Positions 1-7,554 of a DNA stretch of 64,000 bases are shown here, piece after piece (positions within the stretch are counted from its first letter, which is position 1; each line of letters starts with the position of its first letter). This stretch comes from an uncultured Clostridium sp. GTDB taxonomy: Bacteria > Bacillota > Clostridia > Lachnospirales > Lachnospiraceae. The notes beneath the pieces were generated by a model. The model made no database searches, was not told the DNA's origin, and saw nothing but the letters and a program-made list of their open reading frames with translations. The stretch lies in NCBI GenBank assembly GCA_900547035.1, contig URFM01000002.1, forward strand, positions 1-64,000, read 5' to 3'. Position numbers and translations under genes: made by a program.

Positions 1-230
1 ATATCCAGGTGGTTGGTCGGCTCGTCGAGCAAGAGCACATCCGGATTCTGCAGCATGGTGCGGATGTTGTCGAAGGTTTTCTCCGCAAACATATTTCCGG
101 TAAATTTCTGTACAAAATCCGTCAGATTCAACAGCGCTTTTGTTCTGTCGTCTCCGTGATTCACATATTTTAAAACACCATCGATCGCAGCGCCTGCAGC
201 GGCTCTTTCTACTTTCATTTTTGCATCCAT
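1..230 (-). CDS. Partial gene: unrelated start joined to an ABC-F ATPase segment
   Basis: The gene starts at ATG 230 (GGAG ten bases upstream) and runs off the left edge. Residues 62-77 read NPDVLLLDEPTNHLDI, the Walker B region of an ABC-F ATPase. In a normal ABC-F protein this lies about 150 residues from the first start, after a Walker A and a signature motif. Here only about 60 residues precede it and neither motif is present. Those residues (MDAKMKVERAAAG..., then LLNLTDFVQKF) do not look like an ABC-F N-terminus; they faintly recall the N-terminal helices of clostridial radical SAM proteins, a low-confidence impression. The join falls near bases 40-50, so the frame is either a chimera (assembly or recombination) or a deleted ABC-F gene. 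No function is proposed. Confidence 0.5.
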   Translation of the reverse strand, partial: MDAKMKVERAAAGAAIDGVLKYVNHGDDRTKALLNLTDFVQKFTGNMFAEKTFDNIRTMLQNPDVLLLDEPTNHLD

Positions 231-312
231 TGTTCACGATCTCCTTTGTAATAGTTTAATATTTTCGCCCGGAATTGATCTGGTTTTGAATACCACATCC
301 TGGCTTTTTCCC

Positions 313-341
313 ATTATATTCTCCATATTTGGAAAATACAA
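313..341 (-). promoter_or_regulatory. Sigma-A-type promoter for the left-edge gene
   Basis: On the minus strand TTGTAT (336-341), 17-base spacer, TATAAT (313-318). It lies about 85 bases before ATG 230. Confidence 0.5.
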
Positions 342-369
342 CCCAAAATTCCCTCGTTTTGGACACATC

Positions 370-400
370 AAAAAAAGTGTCCCACAAGGGAACACTTTTT
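370..400 (-). terminator. Terminator after the cyclase-family gene
   Basis: Minus-strand hairpin AGTGTTCCC / GGGACACT with a short loop, followed by seven T. It sits about 60 bases downstream of the stop at 461. Confidence 0.75.
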
Positions 401-460
401 CCTGTTTTTCTCTTTCCGTTATATTTTACATTGCATTTTCAGATTCACACAAAGCATTTT

Positions 461-919
461 CTAATTTTCGATCAGAACCGCGCGGATCGGTCCGCCGTAC
501 TGGTGTTTCTTTTTGACCGGAGCAGCCACAAGAAAATAATGACCCGAGGTCACTTTCTCCAGATTCAGATTTTCGACAATCACCGTACCTTTTTTCAGCA
601 GCTGCTGATGAACATCATTCCCCGATGTCTCATTTCCGACAGTTTCCTGCTCCACACCGAGCAGCACCAATTTTTTCTCTGCCAGGTAATCTGCCCCATC
701 GCGTGTAATCTGCGCATCGCCGCGGATCAGAAGACGTTCACAGTCCTCTTCCATGACCTCCTCGAGCACTTCTCTTGTCACTTTTCCCTCAAGCTCCGCC
801 ACCTGACAGATGCCAAGTGACCGATCGAGCGTCGTCTGCGCCGTTCCTTCCTCCGTCATCAGATGACGCGGCGCGTCCATTGCGGAAAACTGCTCTCCGG
901 AAATGTCATATAATTTCAT
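461..919 (-). CDS. Cyclase-family (kynurenine formamidase-like) protein with apparent internal deletion
   Basis: 152 residues. It starts MKLYDIS, the usual opening of cyclase-family metal hydrolases. From about residue 14 it continues as DAPRHL...DRSLGICQVAELEGKV, and the C-terminal part (KGTVIVENLNLEKV, then HYFLVAAPVK) also fits the family. Relatives are about 200 residues and carry some 50 residues between these two parts, including the metal-binding H-x-G-T-H-x-D motif. Here only the final Asp-Ala-Pro remains, so two histidine ligands are missing. The frame stays open across the gap, which makes this an in-frame deletion rather than a frameshift. The protein is probably inactive unless the loss is an assembly error. 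It has its own promoter at 1012-1040. Confidence 0.6.
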   Translation of the reverse strand: MKLYDISGEQFSAMDAPRHLMTEEGTAQTTLDRSLGICQVAELEGKVTREVLEEVMEEDCERLLIRGDAQITRDGADYLAEKKLVLLGVEQETVGNETSGNDVHQQLLKKGTVIVENLNLEKVTSGHYFLVAAPVKKKHQYGGPIRAVLIEN

Positions 920-1011
920 ATTTTCCTATCCTCAAACCGGGAAACTCCCGTCTTTCTTTTTTCCAATATTTGCCGATACTGCCAGATTCTGCCGGCAGCC
1001 AAACCTTGTTT

Positions 1012-1040
1012 AGTATAGCCTATTTTCGGACGCTTTACAA
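1012..1040 (-). promoter_or_regulatory. Promoter of the cyclase-family gene
   Basis: Minus strand TTGTAA (1035-1040), 17-base spacer, TATACT (1012-1017). It is about 95 bases upstream of ATG 919. Confidence 0.6.
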
Positions 1041-1098
1041 GGCTCATTTCTGCAAAAATTCTGACTTTTATACAGCAATCCTATCTGCAATAAACAAT

Positions 1099-1127
1099 TT
1101 GTCATTTTCACTCCCCTGGTGTATAAT
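1099..1127 (+). promoter_or_regulatory. Plus-strand promoter of a short terminated transcript
   Basis: TTGTCA (1099-1104), 17-base spacer, TATAAT (1122-1127). It is followed by AGGGAGGG and ATG at 1176, and then by a terminator hairpin at 1180-1229. No real gene follows; aspS converges from the other side. The 920-1242 gap holds only these signals and the cyclase promoter. Confidence 0.55.
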
Positions 1128-1179
1128 AGAAATATCCAAACGGTTACGCTATCTTTCAAAAGGGAGGGAAATCTTATGA

Positions 1180-1229
1180 AACTCCGGCTAAGCCCGTGGA
1201 TCTGCGCCACAGCTTCGCCGGAGTTTTTT
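1180..1229. terminator. Hairpin between converging transcripts; likely aspS terminator
   Basis: Arms ACTCCGGC (1181-1188) and GCCGGAGT (1217-1224) pair, and an inner GTGG/CCAC pair lies in the loop. On the plus strand six T follow the arm. On the minus strand the T run is weaker, but the hairpin is positioned to end aspS. Confidence 0.65.
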
Positions 1230-1242
1230 ACACTCTTCTGGT

Positions 1243-2577
1243 TTACGGAATCAGACGGTGAATGTCTCTTGGAAACAGGGATGCGTTCCGCACATTTTCA
1301 AATCCGAGAAGCCGTGCCGTAAACCGCTCCAGCCCAAGACCGAGACCGCCGTGCGGAGGCATGCCGCAGCGGTGCATCATTAGATAGCTCTCAAACGCTT
1401 CCACATGCATGCCGCGGCTTTCGATCTTTTCCACCTGCTCCCGGTAATTGTGGATGCGCTGGCCGCCGGTCGTCACTTCAAGGCCGCGGAACAGAAGGTC
1501 AAAGCTTTCCGTCTCTGCCGGGTTTTCTCTGCTGTCCATCGCGTAGAACGGGCGCTTGGCGCTTGGATAATGTGTCACAAATACGAAGTCACTGCCTGTC
1601 GTTTTCTTCACGTATTCGCACAGCAGTTTTTCCTCCTCCGGTTCAAAGTCCAGTTTCTCCGAAAAGGCTCTTTTGTATACGCGGCTCACCAGCTCTTTCG
1701 CCTCGGAAAAACGGATTCTCGGAATCTCCGTGATCACCGGCACCTCTGCTTTTAAAAGCGAAAGCTCCGCTCCGCATGTCTCCTGCAGCCGTCCAAATGT
1801 GTACCGCAGCATTTCCTGCTCCATCGCCATGATGTCCTCAAAATTCTCGATATAGCCCATCTCAAAGTCCACGCTTGTATATTCGTTCAGATGACGCGCC
1901 GTGTCGTGCTTCTCCGCCCGGAAGACCGGTGCGATCTCGTAGACACGCTCGAAGACGCCGACCATCATCTGCTTGTAAAACTGCGGGCTCTGCGCCAGAT
2001 ATGCCTGTTCGCCGAAATACGACAAAGAGAAGATATTAGCTCCGCCCTCGGCTCCCGCCGCTACGAGCTTCGGTGTGTGGATTTCGGTGAAGTGCTGTCC
2101 ATCCAGAAATTCGCGGAACGCCTGACAGATCTTTGCCTGGATCTGGAAAATCGCGCGCTCTTTTTCGTTGCGCAGCGTAATTGGGCGATAGTCCAGCAGG
2201 TTCTCGATGGAAGTGTTGACCCGCTTCTGGTTGATGACAACCGGCGGTACTTCTTCCGGCTCGGAGAGGATTTCCACGTCTAACAGATGCAGGTCATACC
2301 CGCTTCTGGAACGCTCTTCACGGATCACCTCCGCGGTAAACCGGACACACGCCTCTTCTTTTAATTCCTCCAATGCAAACCGGGCATACGCCGGCTCGTA
2401 CACGCACTGTACCATCTGCCGTTTCGTCCGAAGCAGCACAAATGCAAATGAGCTCATTTTTCGGATTTTGTAAATGCTTCCATGCAGCCGCACGATTTCG
2501 CCGATGTGTGCTCCTAACTGCTCTGCTTCGAGTTCCTCTGTTTTTCTTACTTTTACGGTATTCATTTCTGTCTTCAT
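1243..2577 (-). CDS. aspS: Aspartyl-tRNA synthetase, archaeal/non-discriminating type
   Basis: 444 residues, much shorter than the ~590-residue bacterial AspRS and matching the archaeal/eukaryotic type. An N-terminal OB-fold anticodon-binding domain (about residues 20-115) precedes a class II catalytic core. Motif 2 is seen in FRAEKHDTARHLNEYTSVD, and the motif 3 region is GLGLGLERF; the C-terminus ASLFPRDIHRL is typical of this group. It joins aspartate to tRNA-Asp. In clostridia such enzymes commonly also charge tRNA-Asn, with Asp-tRNA-Asn then converted by GatCAB; that part is family knowledge and the non-discriminating role is inferred. The gene lies about 145 bases downstream of a terminator preceded by a leader peptide rich in Asp codons, suggesting attenuation control. 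Confidence 0.92.
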   Translation of the reverse strand: MKTEMNTVKVRKTEELEAEQLGAHIGEIVRLHGSIYKIRKMSSFAFVLLRTKRQMVQCVYEPAYARFALEELKEEACVRFTAEVIREERSRSGYDLHLLDVEILSEPEEVPPVVINQKRVNTSIENLLDYRPITLRNEKERAIFQIQAKICQAFREFLDGQHFTEIHTPKLVAAGAEGGANIFSLSYFGEQAYLAQSPQFYKQMMVGVFERVYEIAPVFRAEKHDTARHLNEYTSVDFEMGYIENFEDIMAMEQEMLRYTFGRLQETCGAELSLLKAEVPVITEIPRIRFSEAKELVSRVYKRAFSEKLDFEPEEEKLLCEYVKKTTGSDFVFVTHYPSAKRPFYAMDSRENPAETESFDLLFRGLEVTTGGQRIHNYREQVEKIESRGMHVEAFESYLMMHRCGMPPHGGLGLGLERFTARLLGFENVRNASLFPRDIHRLIP

Positions 2578-2720
2578 AGTCTTTTCTGCCTTTCTGTTCT
2601 GATTTTTCTTTATCGCCGCAAAATCAGCAGAAAATCCATATGGACATAATCTGTATGTCCCATACGATCACAACCCTTCTCTGATGTAAATTTCAAGTCA
2701 TTCCCGCATGGATAAAAAAT

Positions 2721-2777
2721 GGCAAAGAAAAACCACACGGGGTATTTCTTTTTCTCCCAGTGTGGTTTCCCTTTGCC
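2721..2777 (-). terminator. Attenuator terminator of the aspS leader
   Basis: A long minus-strand stem: GGCAAAG/CTTTGCC, AAACCACAC/GTGTGGTTT and GGG/CCC around an A-rich loop, followed by ATTTTTTATCC. The 5' arm CCACAC can alternatively pair with an upstream copy of GTGTGG (plus-strand 2785-2790), which would prevent the terminator. It stands between the leader peptide and aspS. Confidence 0.8.
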
Positions 2778-2855
2778 TTATCTTCCACACAGGTACAACA
2801 CAATCAGCGCCTGTACCTGTGAAGTATAGTAGTCTTCACTTTGATACAAGCGCTA

Positions 2856-2900
2856 TCAATCGTCGTCCCTGTGCATCTGTACGCTGTGCATCTCGTTCAT
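2856..2900 (-). CDS. Leader peptide of aspS ending in three Asp codons
   Basis: A 14-residue frame, MNEMHSVQMHRDDD, with GAGG nine bases before ATG 2900. Codons 12-14 are GAC GAC GAT, immediately followed by TGA. The transcript starts at the consensus promoter 2933-2961, about 25 bases upstream. Downstream lie three hairpins (TTGATA/TATCAA; GTGAAG/CTTCAC; ACAGGTACA/TGTACCTGT) and then the terminator. The arrangement matches ribosome-mediated attenuation: ribosomes stalled at Asp codons would alter folding and let transcription reach aspS. The peptide itself is predicted from sequence only. Confidence 0.6.
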   Translation of the reverse strand: MNEMHSVQMHRDDD

Positions 2901-2932
2901 CGTTGATAACCTCTGTTTCGTAGTTTTGTTGT

Positions 2933-2961
2933 ATTATAATTCTGCGTTCCGGTTTTGTCAA
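2933..2961 (-). promoter_or_regulatory. Consensus promoter of the aspS leader
   Basis: Minus strand TTGACA (2956-2961), exactly 17 bases, TATAAT (2933-2938): a perfect sigma-A consensus. It begins four bases after the stop of the metallophosphoesterase fragment. Confidence 0.85.
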
Positions 2962-2964
2962 CCC

Positions 2965-3088
2965 TTATTTTCCGTAATTGATGATCACCACTTCCGCTTT
3001 CGTCCCGATCCGCATCGGCGGTCCCCAGAGACCCACGCCGGATGTGACGATGCTGTACATGTCTCCGACTTTCTTCATCCCGCAGGCA
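2965..3088 (-). pseudogene. C-terminal fragment of a YkuE-like metallophosphoesterase
   Basis: About 40 residues are readable: CGMKKVGDMYS, then TSGVGLWGPPMR and IGTKAEVVIINYGK, ending in TAA. The GLWGPPMRIGT segment is the characteristic C-terminus of membrane-associated metallophosphoesterases of the YkuE type. The remaining ~230 residues, with all metal ligands, are absent: similarity stops near 3088, directly beside the stop codon of the DUF4250 gene. This is a broken gene or an assembly junction. Confidence 0.65.
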
Positions 3089-3091
3089 GTA

Positions 3092-3271
3092 TCAGCGAAA
3101 CTGATTGATCTTTGGTTCATAGGTGAATCCCGCTTCCTCCATAGAGGCTCGAATCTGCTCCTCGGACAGTTCCATATCCCGGCACAGATCCTCTAAGGAT
3201 TCATAGTGGTCCCTCAGCTGAGTATTCAGCCAGCTAAAACGCATAACTGGGTCCCCCGGCAGTCTGTTCAT
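3092..3271 (-). CDS. DUF4250 domain protein
   Basis: 59 residues starting at ATG 3271 with AAGGAG eight bases upstream. The opening MNRLPGDPVM and the helical stretch NTQLRDHYESLEDLCRDM are those of the small DUF4250 family, found mainly in clostridia and usually about 55-60 residues, so it is complete. Its function is unknown; the central segment LSEEQIRASMEEAGF looks like a small helix-turn-helix. It has its own promoter. Its stop codon lies four bases from the start of the metallophosphoesterase fragment, so its normal downstream neighbour has been replaced. Confidence 0.75.
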   Translation of the reverse strand: MNRLPGDPVMRFSWLNTQLRDHYESLEDLCRDMELSEEQIRASMEEAGFTYEPKINQFR

Positions 3272-3315
3272 CTCTCTTCTCCTTTGCTGCTTTACATATC
3301 TGCATATTTACAACC

Positions 3316-3345
3316 ATTATGATGGTGGAAGTCTTTAATTGTCAA
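3316..3345 (-). promoter_or_regulatory. Promoter of the DUF4250 gene
   Basis: Minus strand TTGACA (3340-3345), 18-base spacer, CATAAT (3316-3321), about 45 bases before ATG 3271. Confidence 0.65.
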
Positions 3346-3363
3346 GGTAATTTTTTCCAAGAA

Positions 3364-3404
3364 ATAAAAAAATATCCCCCCAAGCCTTTTAGACCTGAGG
3401 GGAC
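3364..3404 (-). terminator. clpB terminator
   Basis: Minus-strand hairpin with CCCC and GGGG arms, extended by AGG/CTT pairing, then ATATTTTTTTA. It begins about 20 bases after the clpB stop. Confidence 0.7.
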
Positions 3405-3425
3405 TGCCTGTTCTTCTGGCTGCCT

Positions 3426-6020
3426 TTACTCCACAAACGCAATCAGCCGGTCGCCCTGCTCGGATACGTCCACCACAATGGTACTGCCGGCTCTGACGCC
3501 GTCTCCCAGAATAATCCTGGCTGCCAGAGTTTCGATATTCTTTTGAATGTAACGTTTCAGAGGACGGGCGCCGTATACGGGGTCATAACCATTCTCTGTT
3601 ACAAATTCCTTGGCCTGCTCCGTCAGCTCTACCTTCAGCTCACGGTCCGCCAGCCGCTTGTTCATATCCGCGATGCACAAATCCACAATGCCGCTGATAT
3701 TTTCCTTGGTCAGAGGCTTGAAAAGGATCACCTCATCCAGACGGTTCAAAAACTCGGGACGGAAGTGAGCCCGCAGATCATTCATCACCGCAGTCTCCGC
3801 CTCCGGACGGATCTTTCCGTTCTCATCGATGCCTTCCAACAGATACTGGGAGCCAATATTGGAGGTCAGGATAATAATGGTGTTCTTAAAATCTACCGTC
3901 CGGCCCTGGGAGTCGGTAATCCGTCCGTCGTCCAATACCTGCAGAAGCACGTTGAACACATCAGGATGGGCCTTCTCCACTTCATCGAACAGCACCACCG
4001 AGTAGGGTTTGCGCCGCACGGCCTCCGTCAGCTGTCCGCCTTCATCGTATCCTACGTATCCCGGAGGCGCTCCGATGAGCCTTGCCACGGAATGCTTCTC
4101 CATGTACTCGCTCATATCGATACGAACCATGTTGGACTCATCGTCAAACAAAGACTGGGCCAGAGCCTTGGCCAGCTCCGTCTTTCCTACGCCGGTGGGG
4201 CCCAGAAACAGGAAGGAACCAATGGGCTTGGTGGGATCCTTGATGCCCGCCTTGGAGCGGATGATGGCCTCCGTCACCTTTTCCACCCCCTCATCCTGGC
4301 CGATGACTCTCTTGTGAAGCTCCTCGTCCAGATGAAGGGTCTTATTCCGCTCGCTCTCCGTCAGCTTGGCAACCGGGATTCCGGTCCACTTGGATACAAT
4401 CCGGGCAATCTCATCCTCGGTCACACTCTCGTGTACCAGGCTCAAATCCTCGTTGCGGACCTTTTCCTCCTCAGCCTGCAGCTCCTTCTGCAGTTGAGGC
4501 AGCTTGCCGTACTGCAGCTCCGCCGCCTTGTTCAGGTCGTACTTCTGCTGAGCATCCTGAATCTGACGGTTTACCGCCTCAATCTCCTCGCGGAGGGAAG
4601 AAAGACGGTCCACGCTGGCCTTCTCATTCTCCCACTGGGCTTTCTTTGCCGCGAACTCGTCGTGCATCTCCGCCAGCTCTTTCTGAAGATCCGCCAGACG
4701 GTCCTGACTCAGACGGTCCGTTTCTTTCTTCAGAGCAGCCTCCTCAATCTCCAGCTGCATAATTTTACGGGACATCTCATCCAACTCCGCCGGCATGCTG
4801 TCCATCTCCGTCTTAATCATGGCGCAGGCCTCGTCTACCAGGTCGATGGCCTTATCGGGAAGGAAACGATCGGAAATATACCGGTCGGACAAAGTCGCCG
4901 CGCTGACCAGGGCGGAGTCTGTAATCTTAACCCCGTGGTACACCTCGTAGCGCTCTTTCAAGCCTCTTAAAATGGAAATGGTGTCCTCCACCGTAGGCTC
5001 ATCTACCATCACCGGCTGGAACCGCCGCTCCAGGGCCGCATCCTTTTCAATGTACTGACGGTACTCGTTCAGGGTGGTGGCGCCGATACAGTGCAGCTCG
5101 CCTCTTGCCAGCATGGGCTTCAGCATATTTCCCGCATCCATGGAGCCCTCGGTCTTTCCGGCTCCCACGATGGTGTGAAGCTCATCGATGAACAGAATGA
5201 TCTGCCCTTCGCTCTTCTTTACTTCCTCCAATACGGCTTTCAGACGCTCCTCAAACTCGCCCCGGTACTTCGCGCCTGCCACCAGAGAACCCATATCCAG
5301 GGCGAAAAGTTTCTTGTCCTTCAGTCCTTCGGGAACATCGCCCCGGACAATTCGCTGCGCCAGGCCTTCCACCACGGCGGTTTTACCTACGCCGGGTTCA
5401 CCAATCAGGACCGGGTTGTTCTTGGTCTTTCTGGAAAGAATCCGCACCACGTTCCGAATCTCGCTGTCACGGCCGATGACCGGGTCCAGCTTCTGGTCTC
5501 TGGCCCGCTCCACCAGGTCGTAGCCGTACTTGTTCAGTGTATCGTAGGTCGCCTCCGGGTTGTCGCTGACCACCCTCTGGTTTCCTCTGACCGTAGACAG
5601 AGCCTGAAGGAAACGCTCCCTGGTAATACCATACATTTTAAACAGGTTCTTCATGGCCTGGTTTGGGTGCTTTAACAGGGACAAAAACAGGTGCTCCACC
5701 GATACGTATTCATCCCCCATGGCCTTTGCCTCATCCTCGGCATTAATCAGAACCTTATTCAAATCGTTGCTGATGTAGAGCTGTCCGCCTCCGCTGACCT
5801 TAGGCAGCTTCTCCAGCGCCTGGCCGGCCTCGCCCGTAAACATCTCTCCCTGAATGCCCATCTTGGTAATCAGCTTTAAAATCAGGCTGTCCTCCAGGGT
5901 AAGCAGACTGTAGAGCAGATGCTCCTGGTCGATCTGCTGGTTCCCATACTCGTAAGCCAGCTTTTCACAGTTCTGCACCGCTTCCATGGACTTCTGCGTA
6001 AATTTATTGATGTTCATCAC
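3426..6020 (-). CDS. clpB: ClpB-type Hsp100 disaggregase
   Basis: 864 residues, full length. The Clp N-domain (about 1-145) is followed by AAA+ module 1 (Walker [11 protein letters not shown] near residue 205, Walker [10 protein letters not shown]), a coiled-coil middle domain of about 120 residues (rich in Glu, Lys and Gln, residues ~410-530) that identifies ClpB rather than ClpC or ClpA, and AAA+ module 2 ([20 protein letters not shown]). No ClpP-binding IGF loop was noticed. The protein forms hexamers that extract polypeptides from aggregates together with DnaK. Two adjacent ATG codons are possible; GGAGG eight bases upstream favours 6020. Its promoter overlaps a CIRCE-like operator, which predicts heat-shock control by HrcA. 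Confidence 0.97.
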   Translation of the reverse strand: MMNINKFTQKSMEAVQNCEKLAYEYGNQQIDQEHLLYSLLTLEDSLILKLITKMGIQGEMFTGEAGQALEKLPKVSGGGQLYISNDLNKVLINAEDEAKAMGDEYVSVEHLFLSLLKHPNQAMKNLFKMYGITRERFLQALSTVRGNQRVVSDNPEATYDTLNKYGYDLVERARDQKLDPVIGRDSEIRNVVRILSRKTKNNPVLIGEPGVGKTAVVEGLAQRIVRGDVPEGLKDKKLFALDMGSLVAGAKYRGEFEERLKAVLEEVKKSEGQIILFIDELHTIVGAGKTEGSMDAGNMLKPMLARGELHCIGATTLNEYRQYIEKDAALERRFQPVMVDEPTVEDTISILRGLKERYEVYHGVKITDSALVSAATLSDRYISDRFLPDKAIDLVDEACAMIKTEMDSMPAELDEMSRKIMQLEIEEAALKKETDRLSQDRLADLQKELAEMHDEFAAKKAQWENEKASVDRLSSLREEIEAVNRQIQDAQQKYDLNKAAELQYGKLPQLQKELQAEEEKVRNEDLSLVHESVTEDEIARIVSKWTGIPVAKLTESERNKTLHLDEELHKRVIGQDEGVEKVTEAIIRSKAGIKDPTKPIGSFLFLGPTGVGKTELAKALAQSLFDDESNMVRIDMSEYMEKHSVARLIGAPPGYVGYDEGGQLTEAVRRKPYSVVLFDEVEKAHPDVFNVLLQVLDDGRITDSQGRTVDFKNTIIILTSNIGSQYLLEGIDENGKIRPEAETAVMNDLRAHFRPEFLNRLDEVILFKPLTKENISGIVDLCIADMNKRLADRELKVELTEQAKEFVTENGYDPVYGARPLKRYIQKNIETLAARIILGDGVRAGSTIVVDVSEQGDRLIAFVE

Positions 6021-6073
6021 TCATTCCTCCTTGTTTTCGCGGAATTGTGCTGTGGTTTGTTTGTTCTAGTCGT

Positions 6074-6102
6074 ACTATAACACTATCTGTCAGCAGTGTC
6101 AA
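6074..6102 (-). promoter_or_regulatory. clpB promoter
   Basis: Minus strand TTGACA (6097-6102), 17-base spacer, TATAGT (6074-6079). The -35 box lies inside the CIRCE-like repeat. Confidence 0.8.
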
Positions 6103-6116
6103 GAGGTGAGTGCTAA
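6090..6116 (-). promoter_or_regulatory. CIRCE-like operator (HrcA site) before clpB
   Basis: The left half TTAGCACTC (6108-6116, minus strand) matches the CIRCE consensus exactly. After precisely nine bases the right half CACTGCTGA matches 6 of 9 positions of GAGTGCTAA. It covers the -35 box, where HrcA binding would block transcription. Confidence 0.65.
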
Positions 6117-6156
6117 TTTCTTTTTGATTTTTCACGACTGCTTTCTACAACCCTTT

Positions 6157-6387
6157 TTATGGCAGAATCGGAATACACAATTCACCGCCCTCCAATTCCC
6201 TGCATTTAACCTGAATCGCCGTATCCTCGTCATATAAATTGTTCTCTTTTAACCATTTCTTAAACGTGTCCATCAGTTTGTAGTTTTCAGCGCCGTACTC
6301 ACCGGTTCTTCTCATGTAGATTACCTCAGAAGACGGTATTCGTTCCTGCCTGGTACTGATATAGAATTTCAAGATTATTTTCTCCAA
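6157..6387 (-). CDS. Short GyrI-like (effector-binding) fragment, hypothetical
   Basis: Up to 76 residues with no ATG start. TTG at 6387 or TTG at 6372 is possible; the second has GGAG nine bases upstream. The segment IPSSEVIYMRRTGEYG followed by a helix with KKWLKENNL resembles part of a GyrI-like small-molecule-binding domain, as found at the C-terminus of AraC- and MerR-type regulators (about 150 residues). The last 25 residues do not continue the family pattern. This is probably a remnant or a very small orphan gene. Confidence 0.35.
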   Translation of the reverse strand: MEKIILKFYISTRQERIPSSEVIYMRRTGEYGAENYKLMDTFKKWLKENNLYDEDTAIQVKCRELEGGELCIPILP

Positions 6388-6509
6388 TCTTTATAGTACA
6401 TCGATGTCCAGGGAAATCGTAACCCCAATTAAAATGATTTTCAAGGGATTTTTTAAATGGATAATCGTTTAGAGGTATAGCCAGAGGTAGGGATGAGACA
6501 GGTATAAGA

Positions 6510-6548
6510 ATATCCCAGTTGCCGGTGGTTGGCCGGCAGCTGGGATAT
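6510..6548 (-). terminator. Hairpin ending the peptide transporter operon
   Basis: ATATCCCAGCTGCCGG pairs with CCGGCAACTGGGATAT (one mismatch) around a short loop. On the minus strand TTCTTAT follows, a weak T run. It lies about 20 bases after the last gene. Confidence 0.6.
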
Positions 6549-6564
6549 GTAAAGATATTATACT

Positions 6565-7554
6565 CTAATTTCCAATCTCCTCTGCCCGGCTGCAGGCCAC
6601 AAAATGGCCGGACGCGATCTCCTTAAGCGCAGGGCGTTCTTCGCTGCATGCGCTGGTAGCGTAGGGACAGCGGGGCGCGAAAGGACAGCCGGAGGGAACC
6701 TTTAAGGGGCTGGGGAGCTCGCCGGTAAGCTTGATTCTCCGGTTGGCTCTGGCCCGCTTGGGATCCGCCACAGGACGGGCGGAAAGCAGGGCCTGGGTAT
6801 AGGGGTGGATGGGATGCTCATACAGGGTATCGCTGTCCGTCAGCTCCACCAGATTGCCCAGGTACATCACCCCGATGCGGGTGCTGATATAGCGCATCAT
6901 ACTCAAATCATGAGATACGAACAAATAGGTCAGTCCCATTTCATGCTGCAAATCCTCCAGCATGTTCACCACCTGGGCCTGAATGGAGCAGTCCAGGGCC
7001 GCGATGGGCTCATCGCACATGATAAATTCCGGATTGACGGAAAGGGCTCTGGCAATTCCGATTCTCTGGCGCTGTCCTCCGGAAAATTCGTAGGGGAATT
7101 TCACCATATCGTCGGGCTTCATCCCTACCTTGTTGAGCAGATACTCGATCCGGTCTCTCCGCTCTCCCTTTTCCATACCGATCTGCTTTAAGGGCTCCTC
7201 CAGAATCTCTTCCACGTTCCAGAACGGATTCAGGGAAGAATAGGGATCCTGGAAAATAATCTGGAGCTTGTTCTGAAACTGGCTCATATCCTTCGGGGTG
7301 GCCTTGGTAATATCCGTCCCCTTGTAGGACACCGTACCTCCGGTTACATCATACATCCGGATCATGGTACGTCCCAGGGTGGATTTGCCGCAGCCGGATT
7401 CACCCACCAGTCCAAAGGTTTCCCCTTTGTAAATATCCATGGTAATTCCGTCTACTGCTTTTACATACTGCTTTTTGCCGCCCAGGAAACGCTTCACCGG
7501 GAAATATTTCTTCAGCTCCTTCAGCTCAAACATTTTCTCCGTATTGACACTCAT
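6565..7554 (-). CDS. Oligopeptide/dipeptide ABC transporter ATP-binding protein (OppF/DppF)
   Basis: 329 residues. Walker A GESGCGKST, signature SGGQRQRIGIARAL and Walker B FIMCDEP are intact. The C-terminal extension CPFAPRCPYATSACSEERP is the Cys-rich oligopeptide-transporter tail. One of two ATPases energising peptide import. It starts with ATG overlapping the previous stop by four bases (ATGA), so translation is coupled. Last gene of the five-gene operon that begins with the binding protein at 12223. Confidence 0.93.
   Translation of the reverse strand: MSVNTEKMFELKELKKYFPVKRFLGGKKQYVKAVDGITMDIYKGETFGLVGESGCGKSTLGRTMIRMYDVTGGTVSYKGTDITKATPKDMSQFQNKLQIIFQDPYSSLNPFWNVEEILEEPLKQIGMEKGERRDRIEYLLNKVGMKPDDMVKFPYEFSGGQRQRIGIARALSVNPEFIMCDEPIAALDCSIQAQVVNMLEDLQHEMGLTYLFVSHDLSMMRYISTRIGVMYLGNLVELTDSDTLYEHPIHPYTQALLSARPVADPKRARANRRIKLTGELPSPLKVPSGCPFAPRCPYATSACSEERPALKEIASGHFVACSRAEEIGN

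Noticed and set aside
2725..2935. 6S RNA
   Set aside because: Size is about right, but the 5' and 3' ends do not pair into the long bulged rod that defines 6S RNA.
2721..2961. T-box riboswitch before aspS
   Set aside because: The conserved T-box sequence (AGGGTGGNACCGCG) and specifier loop were not found; the leader peptide explains the layout better.
3543..4970. 475-codon plus-strand frame opposite clpB
   Set aside because: It mirrors the codon pattern of clpB, has no recognisable protein features, and clpB on the other strand is certain.
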